NCBI RefSeq assembly: GCF_963676685.1
Contig: NC_092348.1
Coordinates: forward strand, 19,133,386-19,197,385
DNA from: Mytilus edulis
Lineage: Eukaryota > Mollusca > Bivalvia > Mytilida > Mytilidae
Direction: 5' to 3'
Length of the DNA: 64,000 nt
Shown: piece by piece, positions 11,833 to 25,408 of the stretch
How the letters are laid out: every line of letters starts with the position of its first letter
Position numbering within the stretch: position 1 is the first letter of the stretch
The notes under the pieces: generated by a model
Told to the model about the DNA's origin: nothing
What the model saw: the letters and a program-made list of their open reading frames with translations, nothing else
The model's database searches: none
Position numbers and translations under genes: made by a program

Positions 11833-12420
11833 TAAATGTACATAAAATAAAAATATTTATATTTATTCCTTTTATCCCAGTTTTATTCCAATCTTTAAAA
11901 TGATTCATCACTTCTTGATTTGTCAGTATTGAACTTAACGCAATGGTATATCAGATCATAGGATGTATCTAAACACATAAATCATTTCAAGGAATCTATA
12001 GAAAACAAACAAAAAGTACTTTGAACAAATATAGAATCACCTTAAACATCGATGTTTTACACACACCCAGACAAGCAATATATGCTATATAAGCATTGCA
12101 TCAAGGACAAATTGAATGAAAACAAAGACATTAACCAATCTTTGGAGAATGCACCAATTAGGCTTATTGCAATCAAAAATTTAAAAAAAGTAAGTGGTGC
12201 ACTAATTCTGCTAACTAACATTTGCATAACTGCACTGCTTTCTATGATCATTACATCTAATTTGCGCTAGAGCAGTTTATTATACTTCCTTACAAAGCAC
12301 ATTATTGCGTACCTACATCACTTTATAACGTCTTTAGTCACTAAGACATGTCTATTCATATATAACTTAACAATCATATAGCAAAATGCAGAATAACATT
12401 AAACTTATACAATACATTAT
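11833..12420. other. Non-genic flank of the Polinton
   Basis: AT-rich sequence with an AATAAA-like signal just after the polymerase stop. No terminal inverted repeat matching the left side was found, so the right boundary of the element is unknown. Confidence 0.5.
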
Positions 12421-12424
12421 AACA

Positions 12425-12590
12425 TAATACTTAATCAGCAATTTGCATTATTACATAACAGTTAATCAGTACTGTGCATTTTTACTTGACAGTTAATCAG
12501 CAATATGCGTTGTTACATAACAGTTAATCAGCAATATGCATTGTTACATAACAGTTAATCAGGAATATGCCTTATTACACAATAAGCAAT
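12425..12590 (+). repeat. 31-bp tandem repeat (GTTAATCAGCAATATGC)
   Basis: About five imperfect copies; the GTTAATCAG block recurs at 12461, 12492, 12522 and 12553 (30-31 bp spacing), each followed by TGCATTNTTACATAACA. It may be a subterminal array of the adjacent element. Confidence 0.85.
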
Positions 12591-12599
12591 AAGCAAATG

Positions 12600-15195
12600 C
12601 ATTATTACATCATCATAATAATATGCATTATTACGTAATCAAAGAAAAAAGAAAAAACGCTGGAAAAAGTGGTCTATACGTACGGCCTTGACTACTAGCA
12701 CAGAACGTTCTCTCGCAGGACAACCATTATATACCCACCGTGTTTTTGAAAGATTATTTTCGGCAGTGCCCCTGATATACGATGTAAAAGTGTTATAAGA
12801 AAAACAAGACTTTAAATGAAGGATGCATATTAACAAAGAATATAATCTGGGACTATGCCAGATATAATACATGTATTTTATGGCTCGGATATTAACTATT
12901 ATAACATGTTCTTGAAAAAATTAAGTGTCCGATAACTTGAATTACCTGATAAGGTTATCTCGATCACTTTCGACAAAATATTATTGCATGAATGGTAAAT
13001 CGCTGATTGTTATTTCTAGAAATGATTTGTGACTGTTATAAGTAGAGACAACTATATGCATTCTGGTTTACGTTTACAATGAACACACTATACAATTTTC
13101 TAAAATATCAATCATTTTTGGACAGACTTGCTTGTTCCTTGTATTTGTAAAAAATATAAGACGTTTCATAATATTTGAATACTTCAAAAATGCTTCAAAA
13201 TACTATAGGCCTGTATTGGTTTTTTTTAAGTAAATGACTCCCCCCCCCCCCCTAAAAAAAACAGTAAAATAATTGTATATTTAATTTGAATAATTGTTTT
13301 AAAACGTAATAGAAATTAAGGTCAGCCAAACCCAAATTCAGCAATAAGGAGTGTCATTCACCGGGTTTAACTTCTTTTAGCGGTTTTGAACTCAGTCTTG
13401 TTTTGTTCAATAAATAATAGTGACTGATCCTCTTATCGTGTTCAATAAATAATAGTAAAATTTACTTTCCATATACATGTTTGACTTCCTAAATAACACT
13501 AGGAAATAAAATTTGTCACCATTTCGCTTTTGTCGTCTGCTCAAAGTTAGTTTAATTTGGTATTGCAATATGCACATGAGATACTTGTCACTGAACGTTA
13601 AACAAACAGTAACTATCCACCAATCCATCAGTGATTGCGATACCTCTGTTAAATACCCGTCTTTTTGTCACATGTTTGGTACTATTCTTTGAACAAAGTT
13701 CGTGTTGTAAGCCGAATTTGTCCTACATTTTAATTGTTCTTGTCAAGTAATACATTCCTTGAACTGGTTTAAATGTTAAACTAAATCCTATGAAATCAAT
13801 TTGGTGCATTGGTTCTTTGAAACACAATTTTGTTAATTTGAGCGTGTCAACACCTAGTCTAGTAGTGATTTCGGTTTGTATAATCATACAACAAAAGTTT
13901 ATATTGGTATTATACTAGTAAGTTATTGTTTCATTTTACATGTTTACCATTTGTGACATCAAATAAAATGTGTTGCAGGTTGAACTAAGCAATACGAAAT
14001 TTAAATGTCATATCCATATACATGTATATGCAAACTAAAGGATCTAAACTTTAAACTATGTATGTTTAAACTATAATGAATGCGGAGCGGGGGTATTGTA
14101 CGAAGTCATCCAGACTAGCCGAATTATAAATCCTAGCCTCCGTATGATACTTTGATGTCAAATGGACTACAGTTTAAAAGTTACATTTACTACCAATCCA
14201 TGCAAAATAGTAAGATGTATGTTCCTGAGCGTATTATGTACAAAGAAAAGGGTTGTGGTGTACTTTTGAACTAAGTATGGTAGTATGGTTGCCATACGCC
14301 TTCATGTTACAGAAACGACCAATATACACTACAACAGAATTACGATTTCAGTTGTTATAGTTCACACACAAATTAATTGGGCTAGTTTGAAATCTCCTGC
14401 ATGGTTTATTCCATTGGAAATCATATTCAAGAAAAGTTGTAAATCTTGAATATTCTGTAACATCTGTATGAAGCTTGATTGAGACGTAGATTCACACAGA
14501 TACCGATCATTGTTATCTTTTCTTCATTTACACAAATGAATGTCGGGGATTCGGAATATGGCAGTTATACATGTATTCTCAGTTTATATTTAGTTTGAAG
14601 CATTATCGAACTAATACGACTTTCATCTTTAAAATTTACTTTGCACTAAATATCTAGTAAATGACATTACATAGGAATAACTTGTGGTGTATTCATGTAC
14701 ATGTATACTAGTATGTAATAATAATAAAAAGAAACCAACAGCACTATTTGACGAAGACGAAATTAAGGATTGAGTTTTAACGTCCACTGACATATATTAC
14801 AATGTTGTCGAAACAGAACTTGAAATTGACAATAGGTATTCATAGAACCGTCGCTTTTCCAAAGAATTCACGCTCAGTTGCGATTTCACGTGCTATTTCA
14901 CAACCTCGGGTTCGCATTATAGTTATATTTGTACAAAATAACTAACAATAAAAAAATTGTGATGATTTCTTTAACTGTTCTTGAACGTTTTAGTTTTAAT
15001 ATAAATCTGTGATTTTTCTATATTCGTACTTTCGTCGAAGCAAAGCAAGTTCGATCTAGACCTGGACATTTATGCATTAAACAATATTCAATCGTTGTAC
15101 AAATTTATTGTAGAACATGTAGAAAAATCCGTCTTTTCGGATAAAAAAATCTACTTTGTTAACTTGGATAGAAAACTAACAATATAGTTTATCCT
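12600..15195. other. Non-genic stretch
   Basis: No recognisable gene or domain on either strand. It includes a C homopolymer at about 13240-13252. Confidence 0.55.
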
Positions 15196-15199
15196 ATTG

Positions 15200-15320
15200 A
15201 AACATGAACGCGAACTCCATTGAGAACACCTTGGATTGAAAGATTGCAAATCTACTGACCAATGAAATGCTTAAGATTTAGAACGCGGACTTCAGCGAGA
15301 ACACCTAGATCGATAACACA
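15200..15320 (+). repeat. Dispersed repeat shared with the 51-kb LINE 5' region
   Basis: Contains GAACGCG..CTC..GAGAACACC..GGATTGAAAG and a later AACGCGGACTTCAGCGAGA block. The same arrangement occurs twice in tandem at 50975-51232, directly upstream of the nearly complete LINE. It is probably a fragment of a related element's 5' region. Confidence 0.6.
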
Positions 15321-15876
15321 CTGTAATCTTTAGACCGTCGATAAGATAGCGATAATTCCAGACTTCTTCTTCTTCTTTTTCTTTTAGTTCAAATAAGGTC
15401 ACAATATAGAAGAATACATGCTGCCAAGGAATTGTAAATAAGGAATTGTATATTTACAATCCCTTGATGCTGCTGTACATGCCTGATTGACAAAGATTTA
15501 ATAAAATTGAATTATTCATAAAAATATGTATTACAATTTAAGTGTTTCTATATTGACTTGTGATTAAAAATATGCATTTTATGTACTTGTTTTGGTTTGG
15601 ATTTGTTTATTCAAAGCTCGCGAGAAACGCTGATCTCTTAAGCCGGTAACAGTAGTGGTAGATATTCACAGATTTTTTTTTACATAAAACCACACTATTA
15701 CATATACATGTGACAATAATTTTTTAAACCAGTTTAGACTTAGTGTGTATATGTCTCTGCTGATAATAATTCTATGTTAGATAAACATAATCATTTGAAA
15801 TTAAAAGTTGTATAGTTATCAATAAGTACATTTTCAAAATCATTTATTTATTTAGACTTGATGAAGAATCAGGTGT

Positions 15877-16017
15877 TTTTAAGCTCGGGATTTCGGGATT
15901 GACCCTTACGGGATCCGGGAATCTTTTTTTTTCTGATTTCGGGACGTCGGGATTTACTTTATTTAAATTCGGGACCTCGGGATTTCGTTTTTTAAGTCAG
16001 GGATTTCGGGATCAGGA
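15877..16017 (+). repeat. GGGATTTCGGGA-type repeat
   Basis: Alternating CGGGATTTCGGGA blocks with AT-rich spacers. Its reverse complement, in the same order of blocks, is present at 34386-34560 inside the giant transposon, so it is a dispersed family and not a local expansion. Confidence 0.8.
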
Positions 16018-16019
16018 CC

Positions 16020-17880
16020 CCTCCTACCCCCCTCATTATAGTGTTGTCGAAATCACTATTTTTGCTGCCATGAAATATTGAATATGAATCTGTCATTATT
16101 TGTAGTTTTTTTAAGACTTGATATCACAGACTCTGATTAAAAACAATTTGTATCATAAGTACATAAAAATGCCCTGCTGAACTGTAGAATTTTAATGTTT
16201 TGTTTCATAGATCACCGGAGTACTACTACATTCTTATCTTTACTCTTTCCTATCGGGTAGTGAAACTTGAGTTGAAATTAGAAAGATTTAAAATTGTGCA
16301 CGATCTTTTGTGAGTTTATGTTGTTCAAGGTAATTTTCGGTGCAGTTATTTTCTTTTCATTTGTTATTTTTTTCCTCTGTGTTACACGACCTTGTACTTT
16401 TTGTATTACCCCTTGACATCTCCTGCTTCTGTTTAAACCTTTTCCACCAATATATTTTAGTTAAAACATATGTCATCTGTTTTAAATAAAATAGTCTCAT
16501 TCCCGGAATTTGTTATACAGTTATTCATTTTAATATCAGCTTTTTTATAAGCATATAAACTGCTTGGTCTCTTCACACAACTTATGTTTAGGACGGAATG
16601 CAGAAATAGGTACATACATGTACCAGGTTATGGATATATATGTACATGTTATGTGCTTTTGACCTTCACACGAATTCTTAAACATTCATAGATGTGCAAA
16701 GAATATTGTTGTCGTTGGGTTGTTGTCTCATTGACATATACCTCACATTTCTGTTTAGTCATAGCATCTGTGCCTTTTCAATTTATTGCAGAAAATATTA
16801 GCATAAACATTTTTTTTCAAAACAGGAGAGGTGAAATAGTGATCCCAGAATGAGAACATGTTATATTATAAAGAAGAAAACTGAAACAGATAAATATAAA
16901 TAAGCACCATTGACAATTTGTAAAGGACTGAAACAAACATAGATGGTGACCAATGTGAGCGACTAGTGTACAGTAGTAGAGTGGACATTTCTTGCTTCTT
17001 TTTCTACACATTTTGTCATTTCATGTAAACAATTAAATATGTTACTTTCCATGGAGAGGAAGGAATTTGTGAAACGAAATATTTTGCTATTTAGTACTGT
17101 CAAGATATATCACAGGGGTGTTGTAAGATAAATGAACAGTTTCTCTTTTTTTACATTATGCTACCTTTATGCTACAAGGGTAGCATTTTCCATTCTCATG
17201 ATGTACAAAGATATTATAGAGTGGCCTTCCAATGATAGTCATACATGTAAATCATTGTCTCATTAGCAATCATACTACATCATCATATTGTTATACATGT
17301 ACATGTATGTAAAAACTATGTACATGTATACTTTGTAAACATAAAGAAGACAAATGAAGTTGAACACAAGATATTTATTTGCTTTTTTATCCATCTGCAC
17401 AACTGCCACTGTATCACTTCTGCTTCAAATTCAATAGATTGAATGCAGAGTCTTGTATTTGTTTTTAGTTCAATGGTCTCGCCATCAATTGCACAAAAAT
17501 CGCATACACATGTACATCAAGTTTGGCATATGAACTACAATAGTATGGTGTTTTTACAGTCAGGATAAGCACATGTAATTTTCTCTCTTACAAAACCATT
17601 GTTAAGTATCACATTGAAAGTAGTAATCAGTCCACTACATGACAGTGCCGTCACATTCGGATAAAGTCATCACTAATAGTTGTTCCTGTTTGCCAGGGAT
17701 TCTTAATTTCAATCAGAAAGACTTGGGAGTCCTACATTCAGCACATGTATGATATTTTATCTCTTGTATGCTGCACTGTTAGGTAAATTTGATCAACATA
17801 TTTGTTCTTTTATAACGTGCAGGATCCTGTTAAAAAAAAAAAAGCTGTCAGATACTGAATGTAAATATATATGTAAAATT
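16020..17880. other. Non-genic stretch
   Basis: No gene seen. Scattered TACATGTACATGTA microsatellite-like palindromes (for example near 17295-17330) and a fragment of the mussel TTGTCTCATTGACA repeat near 16725. Confidence 0.5.
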
Positions 17881-18835
17881 GTAAATGTCATCAAAGTGGT
17901 GGAAATAATGAAAAAAAACAATTTTTATACCCAAATCCAGTATTAGTATGTCTTGTGAAATTAAATCATGTGATGGTTACAATTTTTCTCTAAAGATGGA
18001 CAAGTTTATAACCTGTAGCCATGGACAGGGGTCTGTCTTTATATTGAAGAAAATTAACATGACCGACAGCTTGAGTACTGATTTTTAATTGTAAATTGCA
18101 TCAAAGTGGTTGAAAATCTGAAAAAAAAAACCTATATTCACAAATCCAGTATGTCATAGGAAAGTAATGCAAGTACTGGGTACAATAATTCTCTGAAGAT
18201 GGAAAAGTTTATAAAGTGTAAACAGACAGGGGTCTGTCTTGATATTGAAGCAAAACACCATGGCCTACAGCTTTAATACTGATTTTTAACTGTAAATTGC
18301 ATCAAAGTGGTTGAAAATATGAAAAAAACAACCTCTATATACCAATCCAGTATGTCATAGGAAAGTAATGCATGTGCTGGGTACAATAATTCTCTGAAGA
18401 CGGAAAAGTTTATAAAGTGTAAACAGACAGGGGTCTGTCTTGATATTGAAGCAAAAAAAAAACATGGCCGCTATAATACTGATTTTTAATTGTAAATTGC
18501 ATCAAAGTGGTTGAAAATATGAAAAAAACAACCTCTATATACCAATCCAGTATGTCATAGGAAAGTAATGCATGTGCTGGGTACAATAATTCTCTGAAGA
18601 CGGAAAAGTTTATAAAGTGTAAACAGACAGGGGCCTGTCTTGATATTGAAGCAAAAAAAAACATGGCCGCTATAATACTGATTTTTAATTGTAAATTGCA
18701 TCAAAGTGGTTGAAAATATGAATAAAACAACCTATATATACCAATCCAGTTTGTCATAGGAAAGTAATGCATGTGCTGGGTACAATATTTCTCTGAAGAC
18801 GGAAAAGTTTATAAAGTGTAAACAGACAGGGGTTA
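17881..18835 (+). repeat. ~200-bp tandem repeat, five units
   Basis: Units begin at about 17881, 18091, 18292, 18492 and 18691 with GTAAATTGCATCAAAGTGG, each continuing through AACCAATCCAGTATGTCATAGG and CAGACAGGGG.CTGTCTTGATATTG. The middle units are nearly identical and the first is the most diverged, so the array grew recently from its centre or right side. The last unit is cut short at 18835. Confidence 0.92.
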
Positions 18836-19189
18836 AAAAATTTCATAACGTGCATGTCGGCCAAGCTTCCTTTATTATATACTGCAATTAAACGTTAATC
18901 GTCGCAATATTTTAACTAATAACTACTACAAACTGAATAAAACAAGGTAATTCATATACGAAATTGAAATATGTACTTACATTATGCTGTTTTGAAATGC
19001 TTGATGTAAAATAAAAATCGAAGCGAGGTGGTGTACTTGTCGTGATAGAATAAAAATGGCGATCTCGTTAAAGTCTCGCGTGATGCGATGTTTGGATTAG
19101 ATTTCGCTGACCACTGTTACAGTTGCCAATCTCTGTGTATATATGTCTCTGGTTTAAACATATTTTATTTAAAAATTGAATAGGTCAAA

Positions 19190-19335
19190 GAACAGCCTTC
19201 AACACGGATCCTTGGAAATTAGAAAATTTGCAATTAGAGGCCGCAAGAATAGTAACAGGTCTACTAATATTTACAAAACCTGAAACTTTATATTCTGAGG
19301 TTGCCTGGGAATCTCTTTTTGAAAGAATAAGGATG
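19190..19335 (+). pseudogene. LINE reverse transcriptase C-terminal fragment
   Basis: An open stretch translates to a block with LEAARIVTGL and TLYSEVAWESLFER, the conserved post-RT segment of LINE ORF2. Only about 48 codons remain and there is no context on either side: the left flank is AT-rich, and the right side joins the dispersed repeat at 19332. Confidence 0.8.
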
Positions 19336-21545
19336 TAGTCGTAATTGCGTGTCGATATCTTGTCAATCGTACTGTTATTTTATTCGACTAACAAACTTTA
19401 TACGGAAAATTTTTGATTTATTTTTAATTACCATGATCTATTGTTTTTAAACTGTTAATATTGGAATTAAGTAAAGAGTCAAAGTTGAAATCATGAATAA
19501 GCGTTCCGTGAAAATTGTTTTCGAAAATATAATTTGTTCATAATTCTTTAAAGTAATAAACTTTTTTCAAATAAATTCTGATCTTCCCTCATCTGATCAC
19601 CAGCATGGCTTAAGGTATTACTTCCAAAGGTATTGTAAGGGGTGTGAGGTGACACTTCCAGGTATTCAAGCGATTTCCTGTCGGACTTGCAAGTTCATGC
19701 ATCGTTTCACTTCTGCAGGTAATATTCAGTGTACACGGCCGATAACTTATAACTTTCCATTTTGAACTATCAGATGTATAATATACAACTCTGTCTTACT
19801 TGTCATAACTAAACTCATACGCCTGTTTATAAATAACATTTCTGGTGTAAAATAAAAATATAAATAATACCCAAAAAATAAGATTTGATGAAATTACAAT
19901 CTATTTAAATATTTTTTCCAAGGTTGACTTTGGGAAAATGTAATATATACTCGATGTCAATAGTGAAGGACAGATTGGAACATACCAGAAATATTGATTT
20001 AAAAAAATGTACGCACTTGTCGATGATTCGTCTATACGACTGGGTAGAAAGTTACGGAACTATAGCGCAATTTAAAATATATACATGTATACATTAAACA
20101 TAAGAAAAAAACATATATTTTGAATAAATTGGGGTAAAAGTTTGGTAAATAGACTAGTCCACGTATGCCAACAGTATGTAATCATCGAATGTCGATAGAC
20201 TATTGTATACCAAAAGAAGAAGACGAAGAAGAAGAAGAGAACCAATTTGATTTAGATACAGGTCGATGTTTAACTTGCTTTGGTTCATCGAAGTTGTGGA
20301 CATAGTAAAATCACAGATTTATATTGACGTTACGCACGGTATTGGTGCCACTTAGCGTTACACGACGTTCCTAATAAAACAACGATTTTGACGTTGTTCC
20401 AAAAAATGTACGCACTTGTCGACGATTCGTTTATACGACTGGGTAGAAAGTTACGGAACAAGACTGAAAAATACGGAACAAGACGGAACAAGACTGAAAG
20501 TTATGGAACAAGACGGAACAAGACTGAAAAAGTTTCAAACGTTGACCTTATATTTTACTCATGTGAAAATGCCGCTTAAAGTTCAGAAAATTTCGATGTT
20601 GCTTCTTTATATGTTTTTATTTTTTTCAAGCGGGTGCAAATGCAAAATTCCATTTAATTAAAATAATTTTTAATATTTGAAAAGAATTGTCTGCAACAGT
20701 AACACAAAATAACAATTTGATGTCTTGAAAAATGATTTAAATATATAAAAAAGATGTGGTATGATTGCCAATGAGACCACATTTCACAAGAGACCAAATT
20801 TTCACAAAAATAAACAACTATAGGTCACTGTACGGCCTTCAACAATGAGCAAAGTCCATACCGCATAGTCTGTTTTACAAGGCCCCGAAATGACAATGTA
20901 AAACAATTCAGTCGAGAAAACTAACTGCCTCATTCATGTCACAAAATGAACGAAAAAGTCTGTTTTGTATATTTTTTTACTTTTTTTTTTTTTATCTTCG
21001 AAATGTTTTAAAACTTTCAAATGTGAGGCTCTTATTTTATCAACACTTTAATTCTTGGACTATTATACTAACGTTAATATAATAGTCCCAGAATTTTATT
21101 TTTTATTTTTCTTAAACAGTGACATATATATTGTAGGCAAATAATTAAGAAAATTCAGGTTATCAAGAAATTTTCACATTTTGTACATAAATCAGGCCGT
21201 TAGTTTTCTCGTTTGAATTGTTTTTACATTTATCATTTCGGGTCTTTTATAAATGACTACAAGGTTAGGGTTTTGCTCATTGTTGATTGCATATAGAAAT
21301 AAGATTGTTATGTATGCCACTGGACGAACACTAATTGTGAATATTTTGATGGGAAACTATTGAGTATCAAAGTTCCAAATTAATTTCGGGATTTATTTTC
21401 TTTCTCGATATTCAATAACAGAGAAAAAAAAATTGCTTGTCCGCTAAATAGGGATTTTCTTGTTAAACATCGTTAAAAAGATGTGTGTCTAAGGTGAACG
21501 CCACAAGAACCCTGTAATACTAGTACGAGAGTATAGCATGTAAAC
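19332..21545 (+). repeat. Dispersed repeat family, copy 1 (related to 45325-46740)
   Basis: Begins GATGTAGTCGTAATTGCGTG and matches the copy inside the giant transposon over about 1.1 kb (to the TGTACGCACTTGTCG block). It matches again at 21310-21545 (GGACGAACACTAATT to TAGCATGTAAACATTCC). Copy 1 has about 0.8 kb of extra sequence, including a second TGTACGCACTTGTCG block at 20402 and the mussel repeat at 20751. Non-coding as written. Confidence 0.85.
20751..20965 (+). repeat. Mussel dispersed repeat (GATGTGGTATGATTGCCAATGAG)
   Basis: A non-coding block running GATGTGGTATGATTGCC ... CTTCAACAATGAGCAAAG ... GAGAAAACTAAC. A second copy lies at 33288-33505, and short pieces occur at 16725, 27170, 28190, 32370 (reverse) and 43490. 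I recognise it as abundant in mussel sequences. Confidence 0.85.
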
Positions 21546-23760
21546 ATTCCTTCTTAATGATATGGTTGTTTTGGAAATCTTTTCTTACAACTCATGTCGG
21601 CGCTAACATGTCCTATAGTAGTTATTTTTTTTTCCAAAAGTCCAATTTCACGTTTCCGCATTTTCGTGCATTACTTTTCCGAAATAAGTAGCGGCGTTTT
21701 TACGTTTCCGCAAATTGGTATTACTTTTCCAGAAAAAGAAATACTATTCCGGAAAAAATTTAATTAAGGTATACCTGTTGATTGAAATAATAAAAAATAA
21801 ATATTTATTAAGTTAAAGGTCATCATAACAAAGTCTACAGTAGTACATATACATTCACCGTTTACTAGTTTTGTATTTTGGTCAAGAAAGAAGTCCATCT
21901 TTTCCTTTTCATATTTCTGAACGTTTTTTTTTTTAAAGTTAGAGTTATCATCTTTATGCAAAATTGAATGATTTCGTATACTAGTAGTATTACGTTTTCT
22001 GTGTCTCTTAGATTTTTTAAGAATACATTTTCGCATGCTTAAACATGATAAAGAAAGCACGTCAACTGTTGGACTCGTGAAAATATTTTTCAACTTTTTA
22101 AAGCTTCATCTGTGTGATCGAAATTGTCGAAAGATTCTTATGACAATTTTAATAAAAAAAAGTGATGCAAGTACAAGGGACCAGACGATATGATATAATT
22201 GGCACTAGGGAATGAATTATAGAAGTAAACTATTTCAAAATAAATAATTCAATATTTTATATTAATTACATCTTTAAGAATTACAAAATTTAATGTTTTA
22301 TCGACACATGCCACGTTCAAAAAAGCTTAAGTTTAGAAAAACAGATACACTTAAACGAGAGATTTCAGAAGCAGAGAAACGATATAAAAATACACTCGAT
22401 GCGAATAGTAAAAAGTATAGAAAGCAAATGCGTAGTAAACTTAAAAATATTCCATTTATCATAAAAAGCTTCACAAGTTCCAAGAAATGGTTTGACACGA
22501 AATAAAGATATGTATCTGCTTTTAAGCTATTCTATAAAATATAGATATTATAACGTTACTTAAAACTGCGAAAAAAAAACTGAACCATTTGTCGATAAAA
22601 AACGGACGAACGAAATTGTAAAAAATATATATTATCTTTAAAAATTTTTAGTATATTTATTCTAGTTTATAAATCAAAGGTTGATCACCAGCAGTATGTG
22701 TGCCTTACTATATAGTTTATAATGTCGTGGACTGTGATGTATGCTGCCACCTTCGAGACGTATTTGCTAACGGTTCATTAAAAAAGAGGGTCAGGATTGG
22801 GTCGATGAATAGTGAATAATGGGTTAAAAGTGCCGAATAAAGGAAAATAAATAATGACTACAGAAACATAGAGAAAAAGATAAGGAATAGAGAATGACGA
22901 AGTGCTTATATATATAAAGAACACAGAAAAAGACTGAACAATTATAGAATTAAGGACCCCCGTACAGGTCCTCATACAATTGACACATCTTATTTTCACA
23001 CCTAGCAGTTTCTTGGTATATACACATAGTGGTCAGCGTACATCTGCAATGTTCAATTAGGTGTGAAATTTTAATCTGGTAATTGCGATTAAATATAAAA
23101 GATGAATATAATGATTATTTCATTATAGTGTCGCACATTGGTCTTACAGTTAAAACAAAGATCGATAGCCAGCCTTCATAAAATTACGAGACACTAAATT
23201 TACAATAAAATTAATTAAAATATATACAATTATGAATTAGTTACAACAAGGATTTGTATAGTTACACACACATCTTTATTAATTTTGTTAAAGATTCAAT
23301 TTTATTACATTAAATTATTTCGTGCTGCCTTTTTTAAAGCCTACAAAATACTTCGTGTATCATCATAAGCAATATTTTTTTGCGAATAACCAAAACGGTG
23401 CAATATTAATTTAAATATGGGAAAATATTACGTCTTTTTTTAACTAATCCTGATTCGATATATGTAATGAAATCGAGAGGACCTAACGACAAAACTAGTT
23501 CATGTACTAAAATTGCAGCACGGATATTGCATTTAACAAAGTTTTGTGACTATTTACTTTTGTTTTCGTATTAGATTCTTTTATGTCTTTTGTCATATTT
23601 AATAACGTATTTATTAGTATTACTTTAAATCTTTAACTTTTATTTTGCGTTAATTGTTTTCCATACAAGCGTCGTCCTCTCTCTCTTTACATATAGATAC
23701 TAAAATACAATAAAATCTATGTCATAGAAATCTCTACCTTTTTCCAATGGAATAAATGTG
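21546..23760. other. Non-genic stretch
   Basis: Two small Lys-rich ORFs (22093-21764 minus; 22293-22505 plus) have no recognisable domain and I do not call them genes. A repeated TTTCCGCA/TTACTTTTCC motif lies at about 21650-21750. Confidence 0.4.
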
Positions 23761-23761
23761 T

Positions 23762-23905
23762 TAGGATGGTCCTAGGACCATCGTAGTTAGGACTGTCCTA
23801 AGACAGCTTTGTTTTACATCCTAAGACATGTCTCAGACACGTCCTAAGACCATCCTAAATAATGTCCTAAGACATATCTTAGGACATATCCTAGGATACT
23901 TTCAT
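23762..23905. repeat. CCTAAGACA / TCTTAGGACA palindromic repeat
   Basis: About ten interspersed copies of CCTAAGAC-like words in both orientations, including TCCTAGGA palindromes, giving a stretch able to fold on itself. It ends in a CACGGCC block. Confidence 0.75.
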
Positions 23906-25408
23906 TGACACGGCCCCAGAAATAAATTAACAAATAAAATATGTTATTTATATTAAAATGCATCAAATAATAATTTAGAAATATAAAAACTTGATAGAAA
24001 TTTGTGTTAAAAAATCATTTTGTTATCACAAATTGTCGAACTATAATAATTAACAAAGACAATTTACTTATCCAATAAAAAAAAATAGAAAATGGTGTGA
24101 TAAAAAAATATCCAATCTTAATTTGGTCTACTTTTGACAAGTTCAAACCAGCTCGACTAATGAAGTGTACAAATTTTCAAATAAATATAATTATAATTAT
24201 TCTATAGAATCTCCCCCCTTTTTCAATTGGATAAAATTACTTTTTTTTAAGTCTTTTTGATACTTATTTATACCACACAAACACGAAAAAAGTATGAGTT
24301 TATTCTGTTTTTCAAAATTACTAAATAAACTTACTAATTTTGAAGATCTGTCAAATGAATGTATATTTTTAAATGTAGAATTAGAAATATAATAAAAAAA
24401 ACGACTCTTTATCAAGAATAAATCACCCAATATGCATAAATTCCAGAGTTTACTTATTGCCTAAAATTATCTTCGGCAATAGGATGAATAATCATCATCA
24501 GATTTCAGGCAATAAGCTTAATTCCTGAAAATTTCAGGCAATAACTTAATGCGGTTTATTCCTTGAATGCCAACATCCTTTGATCTACCGACAATTTACC
24601 TGTAAAATTATGTTGGCGTTCGAGGAATAGGTGCAAGAAGTTATCACAACAAAAGTGCATGCTTATCAAAACAATCATACTAATTAAACATAATAGGTAA
24701 ATTACAGGTAGCTCAATCCAATTCATATTTGTCAAACTGTTGAAAGTCTTTTTTTGCTGTTACTGTTGGAACAGTATGGATTTTCTTACAATAATTAGTG
24801 ATGCACCACAAAGTCGATTGCGCACATTTTAAGGAATTCCAGCTTACACAAATTCTACAATAGAGTCTTTCAACTTTGATGTGCCTTTTTTCAATATTTT
24901 CATAGTTGTGTGTGCTGTAATATCCTCTCTTATTAATTGATAGGTTTTTTTTTTAATTTTGTAGCTCGTGTTGGATTACATTGTCTTTTGTTCAGTTGTT
25001 CCGGATAATTTCTTGGTTATTATAATAGTACATTTTCTTTTGTAAGTGATTCATAAGATATTGCTTAGTCACATCTCATTATCTTGAAACTGTATTGTGG
25101 AAGATGTTTTCACTCATTTTTTTGTAGCATACAAAGAAGAGAAATAAATCTATTTTGAATCATATATTATTTATTTGTACACAGTGCACACAGAAAACAA
25201 TACAAATAACATAAGCAAACATTTAGCAAATTGACAAAAATCACTATATATTTGATCTGATATTAAACAGTTGTTGAATAGTTTAAACTAGCACTTTTCA
25301 CATTTAATAGTCTATTACAAGTGTAGAAGATACGATGCTGAATCTGCAAACTGTACAGTTGTCATCTCTCTGTTGGCGTGTCGCTGTTTCAGGTTACCGA
25401 GTCTGGTC

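Noticed and set aside
19620-19740. Possible decayed histone H2A-like exon (CATGGCT..TTTCCTGTCGG.., also at 45600-45715)
   Set aside because: A few words recall H2A.Z but frames are broken and the match is too weak; treated as part of the dispersed repeat.
21764-22505. Two Lys-rich small ORFs (22093-21764 minus, 22293-22505 plus)
   Set aside because: No domain, AT-driven composition, no splice or promoter context.
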